Source: Desulfobulbaceae bacterium UBA5611 (GTDB taxonomy: Bacteria > Desulfobacterota > Desulfobulbia > Desulfobulbales > Desulfocapsaceae). From it: 48,877 bases of DNA. The position numbers and the translations under genes were made by a program. This document shows, piece by piece, positions 35,179 through 42,541 of this stretch. Where the stretch lies: positions 1 to 48,877 of the forward strand of contig DIKT01000045.1 of NCBI GenBank assembly GCA_002424635.1. The letters run 5' to 3'. A model generated the notes under the pieces. It saw only the letters and a list, made by a program, of their open reading frames with translations. It was not told where the DNA came from and did no database searches. Numbering within the stretch: the stretch's first letter is position 1; each line of letters opens with the position of its first letter.

Positions 35179-35543
35179 TTCCCCCTCCTTACCAGATATT
35201 TTACCTTTTTAGCCATATTGAGCCTGATGTCTGGCAAACAATATGTGATATTTATGCCTTGCCAAGGCATTTATTCACCACTTCATGCAGACAGGCTCAT
35301 CTCGCCATTTCATGTTCCTAACCTATTATAGCATAGATTATGTCACTTCCAGCAGTCTGGGATGAAAACATGAATACTCGTGGTCGGTTGTATCTTGGAG
35401 AGGAATAGCACGATCGGCGAAGGAGAGAATGCCAGGATTATTACAACCCGCGCCAGCAGTTCAAGTATATAACCGCTGCCATCTTCAGCTCGGCATGGAT
35501 AAGCGGTCAACAACCGGAGCTTTGACTATTGAATTGGCACTTC
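35179..35543. other. Intergenic region upstream of the universal stress protein gene
   Basis: 365 bp between the uspA-like start and the YhcH-family stop. Besides the extended -10 element at 35325-35333 I see no gene or strong hairpin. Confidence 0.4.
35325..35333 (-). promoter_or_regulatory. Extended -10 promoter element for the universal stress gene
   Basis: TGCTATAAT on the minus strand is a perfect extended -10 (TGnTATAAT). There is no convincing -35, which extended -10 promoters can do without. Expected leader length is about 140 nt. Confidence 0.5.
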
Positions 35544-35999
35544 TCAGCTTGGCTGGACGGCGACCTTGACTACGACCTTATGGAGTTGCCCTGCCGAGAT
35601 CAGGGGCATGTGAGCATCGTCCGGGAAGAAAATCACAAAGCTACCAGGATGAGTGGCGATCCAGGCATCTGGCTTGTCTTCAAAAAACTGGATATCATCA
35701 TTTTGATCGTACTCCCCGGCTGGCTGTTTACACAATGATTTGGCCTTCCATCCCATCTCGTCGGTTCCTGCCAAAATCAATTGGATATCGATATATTGCT
35801 CATGTGTTTCGAGCAGCGCCTCCTCTTTGTTGCGACCAGCCTCCTTGGACACCATTGCATAGACGCGGTCACCATCTATTGCATACTCTCCCACCGGCAG
35901 TTCCTTCAGATCCGGGTGCGAGAGAAATACCATTGCCTTTGAGAAGCCCTTGTGCAGGTCCTGATAACAGTGGGCATTTTCAAGTACATCCAAAATCAT
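35544..35999 (-). CDS. YhcH/YjgK/YiaL family protein
   Basis: The product is 151 aa from ATG 35999 (GGAAG site just upstream; an in-frame TTG at 36011 is less likely). It has the family core with YAIDGDRVYAMVSKE, ETHEQYIDIQLILAGTDEMGW, YDQNDDIQFF and FVIFFPDDAHMP, a small cupin-like beta barrel, with conserved His and Asp around the putative metal site. The family is linked to sialic acid and sugar metabolism in other bacteria; no such genes are visible nearby. It is the last clearly ordinary gene before the island. Confidence 0.88.
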   Translation of the reverse strand: MILDVLENAHCYQDLHKGFSKAMVFLSHPDLKELPVGEYAIDGDRVYAMVSKEAGRNKEEALLETHEQYIDIQLILAGTDEMGWKAKSLCKQPAGEYDQNDDIQFFEDKPDAWIATHPGSFVIFFPDDAHMPLISAGQLHKVVVKVAVQPS

Positions 36000-36086
36000 G
36001 TTTACTTCCAATTTATATTACGAAAAATAGATTAGTCCGGACAGATCATATTTATAATAACTTGAAAATTCTGTATAAATTATGGG

Positions 36087-36134
36087 ACACAATACTAATT
36101 AAACTTTAAATAAGTATTGTGTTCTAGAATTATT
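36087..36134. repeat. Left copy of a short palindromic repeat element
   Basis: ACACAATACT (36087-36096) and AGTATTGTGT (36113-36122) form a 10-bp stem with a 16-bp loop. The right half continues as TAAGTATTGTGT-N4-GAATTATT (36111-36134), which recurs in the same orientation at 38781-38805. It resembles REP- or MITE-like termini. It lies just outside the 3' end of the DUF4276-like gene. Confidence 0.6.
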
Positions 36135-36141
36135 TTCAAGA

Positions 36142-36825
36142 TTAAAACAACCCCTCCTCCAAACTAAGGAGGAAGTTGTTAAAGGCGGGCAATTTACTGG
36201 ATACGTTTACATACATATCTTCATAAGAAAGTGCATCTACGGTTCTTTGGATATGTCTCGTCGTTTTTTTATATCGCTTTCCACCGCTCTTGTAGATGGC
36301 ATCAAGTGTGTTCGCCGGTCTCGGTAAATCATCAGCTCTCACATTAAGGTAGTCAAACCCATTCGCGATAACAGCTGGCAGAGTAATACCAGGGTCAATA
36401 CGTTGAAAGTGAGTTAATTCTTCCAAAAACCAGGCCTCAATTTCCAAAATTGCCAAATGCATGTGTATAGCTGGAAGACCCGTTGGTAGGCCAATGTTTA
36501 GATTATATTCCAGTTGAGGAATGTCAACATGTGCTAAGGGGTATACATCTCGAAGTCCAATGATAAGTGAATACCCTGCCGATTGGAGGGAGCGGTATTG
36601 ATCTGCAATTTGAGATTTCACTTGATTATCAGTGCAGCAATTCGCAACTAGTACATGAATAGTCGGGGATAAATGATGACGAAGCTCAACAAAAGACAAA
36701 TGCCCCATGTCTTGCCTGAGTAATTCAAAAGATACGTTGTGCTTTCCGGCTAGCTCAATTATCAGCTGAATAGTAAATTCCTGCTCAGTCAATCCCTCTA
36801 CAAAAATAGCTAGTTTTTTAGACAT
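36142..36825 (-). CDS. TOPRIM-like DUF4276-family protein, partner of the upstream ATPase
   Basis: The protein has 227 aa from ATG 36825; this start overlaps the ATPase stop by 8 bp, and a 14-codon-longer start at 36867 is less likely. It opens with a beta strand and LAIFVEGLTEQEFT, the FVEGxTE motif of DUF4276/OLD-type TOPRIM-like nucleases. IIGLRDVYP near residue 84 would supply the metal-binding aspartate, and AILEIEAWFLEE near residue 117 is the helix with acidic pair common in the family. In paired systems such as PARIS and AbiL the equivalent protein is the toxic nuclease released or activated by the ATPase. The assignment here is by motif and layout. Confidence 0.72.
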   Translation of the reverse strand: MSKKLAIFVEGLTEQEFTIQLIIELAGKHNVSFELLRQDMGHLSFVELRHHLSPTIHVLVANCCTDNQVKSQIADQYRSLQSAGYSLIIGLRDVYPLAHVDIPQLEYNLNIGLPTGLPAIHMHLAILEIEAWFLEELTHFQRIDPGITLPAVIANGFDYLNVRADDLPRPANTLDAIYKSGGKRYKKTTRHIQRTVDALSYEDMYVNVSSKLPAFNNFLLSLEEGLF

Positions 36826-37963
36826 CGCCAATCTCTGAAGTAAAATAATCAGATGCGAAAAAATCAAAATTATTCAATCCAATAAACTTGAAATTATCGA
36901 ACTGTTTCTTTGAATTTCTTTCATTGAACATTACAACATCTCCACCTGTACGTTTTAGTACAGACCAATATGAAAGTGGCACCTTATTCATCACAAAACG
37001 ATCATTGCTAGTCATCACAATTTGCAGTGCATGGTTTTGAGCTTTTGAAATCAATAGATCAATAATTGCTACAGATCTTTCATAATCAAGACCTTCTCCG
37101 ATATCATCAACAAGAATCAAATGCTTATTTTTTGAGAAAGAGCAAACGTTTAAATGAATGGCAAGAGCAAGCGCTCGAAACATCCCTTGGGACATATACA
37201 TTTGAGGATTTTTAAAACCCAAATCCTCTTCTTGAGTAAATAAGCAGATTGCCGATACAGGGGATTTAATCATTTCCTGAATATTTTCGGTACCAACAGC
37301 ATTAAGTGAATACCCAAGTGTCTTCATGTCCGCAATAATTGCTAGATTCAATTCATCCCCATACCTTGCATATGCGGATGAGTAAATCCCAACGAGTTTG
37401 TTTGGGTCATCAAATAGTTGTGGATTCGGGTTTCGAAATAAGGACTCAGCTTCGGTTAAGCCCATGACAAAACCTTTGCCAAAGTCAGATCCAAATAAAT
37501 ATATTATAACCCCGCTTGCCCATGTATGAAGCTCTATTAAATAAGGATGTTGTTTTTCATCACGTCGATTTACTGCTGCAATGGCGTCTGGAGGAAGTTT
37601 AAAATCTAAGAACTTGGCCTCTAAATCATAGTAAATTTTTCCTGACCCATCCTTGTGACGGACAAGTTTTTCATCGTCATTTACTAAAAGCTTTTCACTA
37701 TCAATAGCCCCATTTTCAAATGCAATGTCGTATGCGAACTCACGACCACTCAGGTTGATAGTTGCCGAAAACTTACCTGATTCAAAAGGCTTTTGCTGAC
37801 CTGCAAGAATTTTGGCAAAAGAGTTGATTACCGATAACAATCTTGATTTGCCTGACGAGTTTTTGCCAACAATCAAATTGATATCCGAGAAGGTTGCATC
37901 ACTTACTTCCCAATGCCGATTCTGCCCATCATATTCGGAGTAACTTAGTTTTATTAACGACAT
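36818..37963 (-). CDS. AAA/ABC-type ATPase (AAA15-like), first gene of a two-gene defence-like module
   Basis: The protein has 381 aa. Walker A is IVGKNSSGKSRLL (about residues 31-43). A signature-like MSQGMFRALALAIHL lies near residue 257. The Walker B region is LILVDDIGEGLD, with Asp in the usual catalytic Glu position, followed by the switch-like IVMTSNDR. This arrangement matches OLD/AAA15 ATPases of anti-phage modules rather than transporters. GGGAGG precedes the ATG at 37963. The next gene, overlapping by 8 bp, is a TOPRIM-like protein. Base composition is visibly AT-richer than the housekeeping part. Confidence 0.82.
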   Translation of the reverse strand: MSLIKLSYSEYDGQNRHWEVSDATFSDINLIVGKNSSGKSRLLSVINSFAKILAGQQKPFESGKFSATINLSGREFAYDIAFENGAIDSEKLLVNDDEKLVRHKDGSGKIYYDLEAKFLDFKLPPDAIAAVNRRDEKQHPYLIELHTWASGVIIYLFGSDFGKGFVMGLTEAESLFRNPNPQLFDDPNKLVGIYSSAYARYGDELNLAIIADMKTLGYSLNAVGTENIQEMIKSPVSAICLFTQEEDLGFKNPQMYMSQGMFRALALAIHLNVCSFSKNKHLILVDDIGEGLDYERSVAIIDLLISKAQNHALQIVMTSNDRFVMNKVPLSYWSVLKRTGGDVVMFNERNSKKQFDNFKFIGLNNFDFFASDYFTSEIGDV

Positions 37964-37985
37964 GCTGACCTCCCAATTTTAATAG

Positions 37986-38005
37986 TTATTGCGCCTAGGC
38001 AATAA
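37986..38005 (-). promoter_or_regulatory. 20-bp palindrome upstream of the ATPase gene
   Basis: TTATTGC and GCAATAA are perfect inverted arms around a 6-bp centre, 22 bp before the ATPase start codon. It may be an operator for the module; no regulator gene is visible inside it. Confidence 0.45.
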
Positions 38006-38216
38006 GCATATCGACTAATCGCTTATAGATGAGATGATAGATAAGTAATCGTTTTTTTTTTGCTGTCTCGGTAAGGCTAAACAATGGCCAAATGTCCCAT
38101 CCGAAGTTCACAATTCAGCGAATAGGAGAAGGCCTAAAAAAATAAAAAGTCGATTTTCATCGAGCAATTCCTAACGTACTAAAAACATTAAGCAAGGATG
38201 GGTCGATGAGTGTAAA

Positions 38217-38630
38217 TCAATAGCCGACACTATCATAGAAATCAATCTTTTTCCGATGATCTTGGCTGGGATAGAACAATTGGGGATAGACCACATTTAA
38301 AATATCTCGAATCACCTTTATTCTATTCTGTACACCAGTTTTCACTCGCGTAAACTCTTTTTTATTATTCGTTACCAGAATCCATTTCTTTTGCCCTTGC
38401 ATCTCCCTTCTCTGATCCTCCGGTTGCAACCGTTCCGTCATAAAGTCATCAAAAACTCCGGGTGAATCAAACCAGTCATCCCATGAATGAGCAGCGGGTG
38501 TGATAATGCGTTTATTACCAATCGCAATAATTTCGACATTTGTTACTGAGTCGGGAAAGGCAATAGCTTTGGGAAGACTAACAGCCTGACTTTTATTGCT
38601 TTTGAAAAGTTTAGTCTGGACACTGGGCAT
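38217..38630 (-). CDS. VapB-type antitoxin joined in frame to a remnant of VapC
   Basis: The product is 137 aa from ATG 38630 (AAGG about 8 nt upstream). Residues 1-77 read as a complete AbrB-fold VapB/VagC antitoxin: KLFKSNKSQAVSLPKAIAF, IITPAAHSWDDWFDSPGVFDDFM, ERLQPEDQR. Residues 81-97 (KKWILVTNNKKEFTRVK) match the last conserved strand and the TNN..EF.RV motif of VapC PIN toxins. Most of VapC, including its first catalytic acids, is missing, and residues 100-137 match neither. The simplest reading is a deletion that fused vapB to the tail of vapC. The reading frame extends upstream to 38798 but without family similarity. Confidence 0.75.
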   Translation of the reverse strand: MPSVQTKLFKSNKSQAVSLPKAIAFPDSVTNVEIIAIGNKRIITPAAHSWDDWFDSPGVFDDFMTERLQPEDQRREMQGQKKWILVTNNKKEFTRVKTGVQNRIKVIRDILNVVYPQLFYPSQDHRKKIDFYDSVGY

Positions 38631-38780
38631 AATGAGACCTTCACAGGGTGAATGAGTTTTCTTCATTAGCGGGCTTGAGATGGATATGACTACGGGATAT
38701 ACCAAAAATATAGGAGTTAATTTATCCTGGTTGCTGATTAGTTGAACAGTCGCTATTGCAACATGATGGGTAAGCGGGGC

Positions 38781-38805
38781 TAAGTATTGTGTCCTCAAAA
38801 TTATT
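38781..38805 (+). repeat. Right copy of the TAAGTATTGTGT repeat
   Basis: The 25 bp here match 36111-36134 at the first 12 bases exactly and again at AATTATT. The two copies are in direct orientation and enclose the ATPase, DUF4276-like and VapB genes. The repeat ends within a few bases of the start of the amidohydrolase fragment. Confidence 0.6.
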
Positions 38806-38807
38806 CC

Positions 38808-38986
38808 GAGGAGATGAAATTGTTCATCAAGGCCGGCTATTCACTAGAGGAGACCATCCGGTGCACTTTGGAAAATGGAGCCAGATTTTTCGGCATGGGC
38901 AAGGTGCACTACCAAGAAAACTCTACTATCTGGAAGGCATCTATGTCGACGGCGAACCAAGCGTCACATATCATAAAACTCTATAA
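38808..38986 (+). pseudogene. Decayed C-terminal fragment of the amidohydrolase-fold family
   Basis: Two blocks match the gene at 23921-25132. Block one, 38808-38903, corresponds to 24872-24967 (about 13 differences in 96 bases by hand alignment) and encodes EEMKLFIKAGYSLEETIRC. About 55 bases of the parent are then missing, and block two, about 38904-38986, encodes LPRKLYYLEGIYVDGEP in another frame and ends in TAA. The start of the copy is cut at the repeat at 38781-38805. It is a frameshifted remnant with no likely product. It may derive from a paralogue elsewhere rather than directly from the 24-kb copy. Confidence 0.85.
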
Positions 38987-39180
38987 GGACATCGTGAAAG
39001 GAGTGTTTTGCACCGCCTGCAAAAGATAACCAGTTTTGGCACGCCTGACACTGCCAGAAGTTCATTCTCCGCTCTGTGGCTGGAAACCACCGTACTTCAA
39101 AGAAAGTGCGCTTTAAGTTAATAAATCAACACATCCCCTCGGCCCCCTCAAAGTTAGACTTCTCCCTACTCAATTTCTGT

Positions 39181-41649
39181 TTATGTGCTGAAGTCTCCAG
39201 CATTGAGGTAAGCTTTCTGGCAATAGTTGTAGACACTTTCTAGATACATATAACGTAGACCATCAATAGCCGCCACTTTTCCATTATGATTTCTTATCCA
39301 ACCATCAAGACCACGCTTGTTTAAGAATGCCGAACTAGACACTGCAGCAACAGAAGTTGCTAATATTGATGGTTTTGGCATCAACCCGGTTTCATCATTA
39401 TCCAATTGTTGACACTGGACAAATAATTGCTGTGTGATACGATTTATACCTTCACGGCATTTATCAAAATCCTTATCAATCTCTGAAGAACGATAAACCT
39501 CGATTTTGTTATCATCTGTTCTCTCTGGAGGATACAACCAGAACAGGGCTATTTGCGCCAGATTTACTAGAATTTGCTGCTTCACGTATTCTAAGATATA
39601 ACGTTCTTCCGTCTCGTGGACAGCTTCATTAACTATCTCGAGCAAATTCTTGCCTTCTAAAAAGGTAAGCATCAGCCTTTGCTGATTTCTTTCTATGCGT
39701 GATAGTTGCCAATGTTCAACCGGCCCGAGACATTCGAAATACCGCTGATGGCAATGTATCGAAAATAGCTCGGCAGTGTATCGAACATCCTCGGTATGGC
39801 TAAGGGAATCGATTGCGGAGGTTTGGCTAGACGCTTCAAGCGCGAGCTTGATACAGTTTGCTGCTCGTTCTAAATTTTCAATCCTCTGTGCTCGTAGCCG
39901 TATGATGTGCGCTAAAAGATACAGTGCCTCATCTCCCATGATATATTTGGCAAGCTCATCTTTCATCGGCTTTTCTTGAGCGATAGACCACGCAACTTCG
40001 GCGCACCCTTCTGCACTTCGAAGAGTGCGTTGCACAAGCCCAAACAATGCATAACAGACAAACTCAGTGTAGTGGCTGGGATCTTCTCGTTTCAATTTAA
40101 AAATCGTAGAGTTATCCAAAATCACATTTGCATTTTCACGTGCTCTTGCGTTGTCTCCAGTGCAGTAAAGTTTGCCGGAAATCTCTTTTGCTACGTCGAA
40201 GTGCATGAATCGTACAGGCGGAATATTTCGTAATACCGCGTGGTCACAGGAAACAGACTTCAGGCTCAACATCGTGACCGATCGTGCGAAGCTTTGCCAG
40301 GCAGTTACCGACAATTCTTCCAAGAAATTTTTCAGGCTGTCCAAAGATTTACCGGATGCCACCAGAGATGCTATGGCAGCGGTTACCGCCTCCATTCTAC
40401 TATGCTCCCCAAAAAGCTGTCTTCCCTGCCACTTCTCAGCCAGCTTGTACTGCTGTTCGTGAACCTTTTTGAGTGCCCGCGTGGTTTCGTCAAGGTTATG
40501 TGTTTTAATTGCAGAGTTCAACACGGCCCGCATTGAATCACAAAAGTTTATCAATGCCGATGCTTGTGATCCTTGGCTAGCCTCATCCATTAGAGGCTTT
40601 TCCAGAATCGTGCTACGCTGAAAATACTCATCCATCATTTGGTGGCCAAGAAAGGACAAAGGGGTGAGAACACATCCTTTGAGTGGTTCAAGTTCTAGTG
40701 TGTCGATTACTTTCGGAAGTAGATATGAGCCTGAAATAAGCACGATCTTCCGAACCTGGCGTTGCGACGATCTTTCACCTATCCCGACATACCATTGTTC
40801 TTCTCTAAAGAGCTCGTTTAACCACGCAAGATGAGCTAATGCCTGGGCATCACTTCGAATCCAAGATCGCCTAGATTTGTCGTCCGCGCCAATAAGTTTG
40901 GCCATTTCGCGGTCCAAACGATCAGCCAACCGCGATACGGATGGAATGTATTTCCCTGTCTCGGTCAAAGGTGGAGGCAAATAGCGTGTATGACCATTTT
41001 TATCCTGCAAGGGCATATGATCTAAATGCATGAGACGCTCACCAGAAGTTAGGGCATCGAAACGAAAAAGTTCTCCGACCGCCCCTTCGCCTCGCAAGCT
41101 GGAGAATATTTTCCCCAGCAACTCCTCGACGATATGCTCTTTTTTCCCGCCCTCGCCAACAGCTCGGTCGGCGCTGGCAAGTTGGTCCTTGCTTGTTTCA
41201 ATCACGTTGTTCTCTGACTCCGTGATCGCAGTCTCAATTTTCTCCCACGTACCAATCTCTCTTAAGGCTTTTTCCCAAACTTTATTCAAAATCCGCTCAA
41301 GGTCGTCCGCGTGATCAGGCAGCAATAATAACGGAATCGTGGACCTAAGCTGAAAAAAAATAAGATTGCCGAGAAACTCTACCAAGCGTCCCTCAAAGTC
41401 TTTCAAATCTGATCCGACATCCATACGCGCATGCCCGTCATAACGCAATAAGGCGCCATAGTTATGCTTCACCAGAGGCGACATAAACATCATCACCACA
41501 TCGGCATCCACTACATACAAATCTATAGGGCCGTCTGATGAAACTTCGTCTAGAGACATATTCCAAACATTGCGCATACTAACAAGCACCTCGCGCAAGC
41601 GGTCAGATGCAAAAGCAGCACCTCTGAAAGAATTGGCTTTATTGGGCAT
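39181..41649 (-). CDS. Large unknown protein, possible PIN-like N-terminus and long helical C-terminus (third gene of unknown operon)
   Basis: The product is 822 aa from ATG 41649, which has GGAGG 5 nt upstream; the more upstream ATG at 41664 would put that site inside the gene. Near the start IDLYVVDADVVMMFMSP resembles the first strand and acid of a PIN domain. About residues 270-325, SDAQALAHLAWLNELF followed by KIVLISGSYLLPKVID resembles the distal PIN elements, though the usual last acidic residue is not obvious. From about residue 370 on the protein is almost all amphipathic helices, TPR-like in spacing. No signal peptide, membrane segment or P-loop is seen. It overlaps the middle gene by 11 bp. 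I do not recognise the family. Confidence 0.75.
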   Translation of the reverse strand: MPNKANSFRGAAFASDRLREVLVSMRNVWNMSLDEVSSDGPIDLYVVDADVVMMFMSPLVKHNYGALLRYDGHARMDVGSDLKDFEGRLVEFLGNLIFFQLRSTIPLLLLPDHADDLERILNKVWEKALREIGTWEKIETAITESENNVIETSKDQLASADRAVGEGGKKEHIVEELLGKIFSSLRGEGAVGELFRFDALTSGERLMHLDHMPLQDKNGHTRYLPPPLTETGKYIPSVSRLADRLDREMAKLIGADDKSRRSWIRSDAQALAHLAWLNELFREEQWYVGIGERSSQRQVRKIVLISGSYLLPKVIDTLELEPLKGCVLTPLSFLGHQMMDEYFQRSTILEKPLMDEASQGSQASALINFCDSMRAVLNSAIKTHNLDETTRALKKVHEQQYKLAEKWQGRQLFGEHSRMEAVTAAIASLVASGKSLDSLKNFLEELSVTAWQSFARSVTMLSLKSVSCDHAVLRNIPPVRFMHFDVAKEISGKLYCTGDNARARENANVILDNSTIFKLKREDPSHYTEFVCYALFGLVQRTLRSAEGCAEVAWSIAQEKPMKDELAKYIMGDEALYLLAHIIRLRAQRIENLERAANCIKLALEASSQTSAIDSLSHTEDVRYTAELFSIHCHQRYFECLGPVEHWQLSRIERNQQRLMLTFLEGKNLLEIVNEAVHETEERYILEYVKQQILVNLAQIALFWLYPPERTDDNKIEVYRSSEIDKDFDKCREGINRITQQLFVQCQQLDNDETGLMPKPSILATSVAAVSSSAFLNKRGLDGWIRNHNGKVAAIDGLRYMYLESVYNYCQKAYLNAGDFST

Positions 41650-42541
41650 GGCATCCTCCAACATCAGCGTACCGATAACGCGATACTATAGGCTGCATAT
41701 TTTTTCGTCTTGAAATTGTGTTGTGAGCCTTGAGATTGTCATCTGGACTAATGACTGGAACAATAGGTATATTCTTTCTAGCAATTTGTTTTCCTACAGC
41801 AATCGCATCTCTACATGCCTTGAGATCATTTATCAAAATTCTTGGTGCATGATCTCGCTTGATTGCAACCTGTAGTCCATCGAGAATAGCTTTGACGCCA
41901 TGACCAGCTGCAATGTTACAGATGGGGTAGCAAGCTAGAGCGAAGGCATGTTCAATTACCCACGGATGCTTCCTTGATATCTCGTCAAAACGATTTTTCG
42001 CCTTACCGTGTAATACCGCCCAAGCCGTAAACAAGGCAGAACCAGCGTTATGGGGTTTCACCGCCTGTATTAAGCTCAACGCATCTACCAACGCTTGAAA
42101 ACATTGCTCCTGCTGGGACTTATTTTCGATGAGTCGACGTGCCAATATTTCAGCAGATTTGGCAATTCCACCGGTAAAGCATTCCCCAAGCAACACGAAA
42201 TCTTCATGCGAAAAAGCCGTGTTAGGATGCGGTCGATATTGAGGATCCTTAATATCCGAAAGATCATTCGCAATCTCCACGAGAGAATCAACATAGGAAG
42301 TGAAATCTCTCGACGTCCCGATAAGATGCGATATAGGAACGAACGCATCGATACGTCGCATGGGAAATTGATAAGCCACAAGCCCCTTTGTTAACCATTC
42401 GGCAATGGTTTGTTCGAGTTTCTCTTGATACTTTTTAGACCATTCCATTGGACCAATATTTCCGTCCAATGGCAAATGTTCTGGATCGGCCCACTTCATA
42501 ACCAATAAATAAATGTCTTGCTGGAGAATTTTATTTTTCAT
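41639..42541 (-). CDS. Unknown 300-aa protein (second gene of unknown operon)
   Basis: The start codon overlaps the stop of the upstream gene by 4 bp (ATGA), and the end overlaps the 822-aa gene by 11 bp, so all three should be translationally coupled. The protein is largely alpha-helical, with a small-residue-rich segment AGSALFTAWAVLHGKAKN and ALACYPICNIAAGHGVKAILDGL. The C-terminus is basic. No catalytic motif, Walker sequence or membrane segment is recognised. It could be an adaptor between the flanking proteins; that is only inference from gene order. Confidence 0.72.
   Translation of the reverse strand: MKNKILQQDIYLLVMKWADPEHLPLDGNIGPMEWSKKYQEKLEQTIAEWLTKGLVAYQFPMRRIDAFVPISHLIGTSRDFTSYVDSLVEIANDLSDIKDPQYRPHPNTAFSHEDFVLLGECFTGGIAKSAEILARRLIENKSQQEQCFQALVDALSLIQAVKPHNAGSALFTAWAVLHGKAKNRFDEISRKHPWVIEHAFALACYPICNIAAGHGVKAILDGLQVAIKRDHAPRILINDLKACRDAIAVGKQIARKNIPIVPVISPDDNLKAHNTISRRKNMQPIVSRYRYADVGGCHAQ

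Noticed and set aside
38631..38798. 56-residue N-terminal extension of the VapB-like frame
   Set aside because: VapB similarity begins exactly at the ATG at 38630, which has its own AAGG site; the extension is unrelated hydrophobic sequence.
39976..40536. Several overlapping plus-strand frames inside the 822-aa gene
   Set aside because: All are antisense to a long frame with coherent protein composition and lack ribosome sites.
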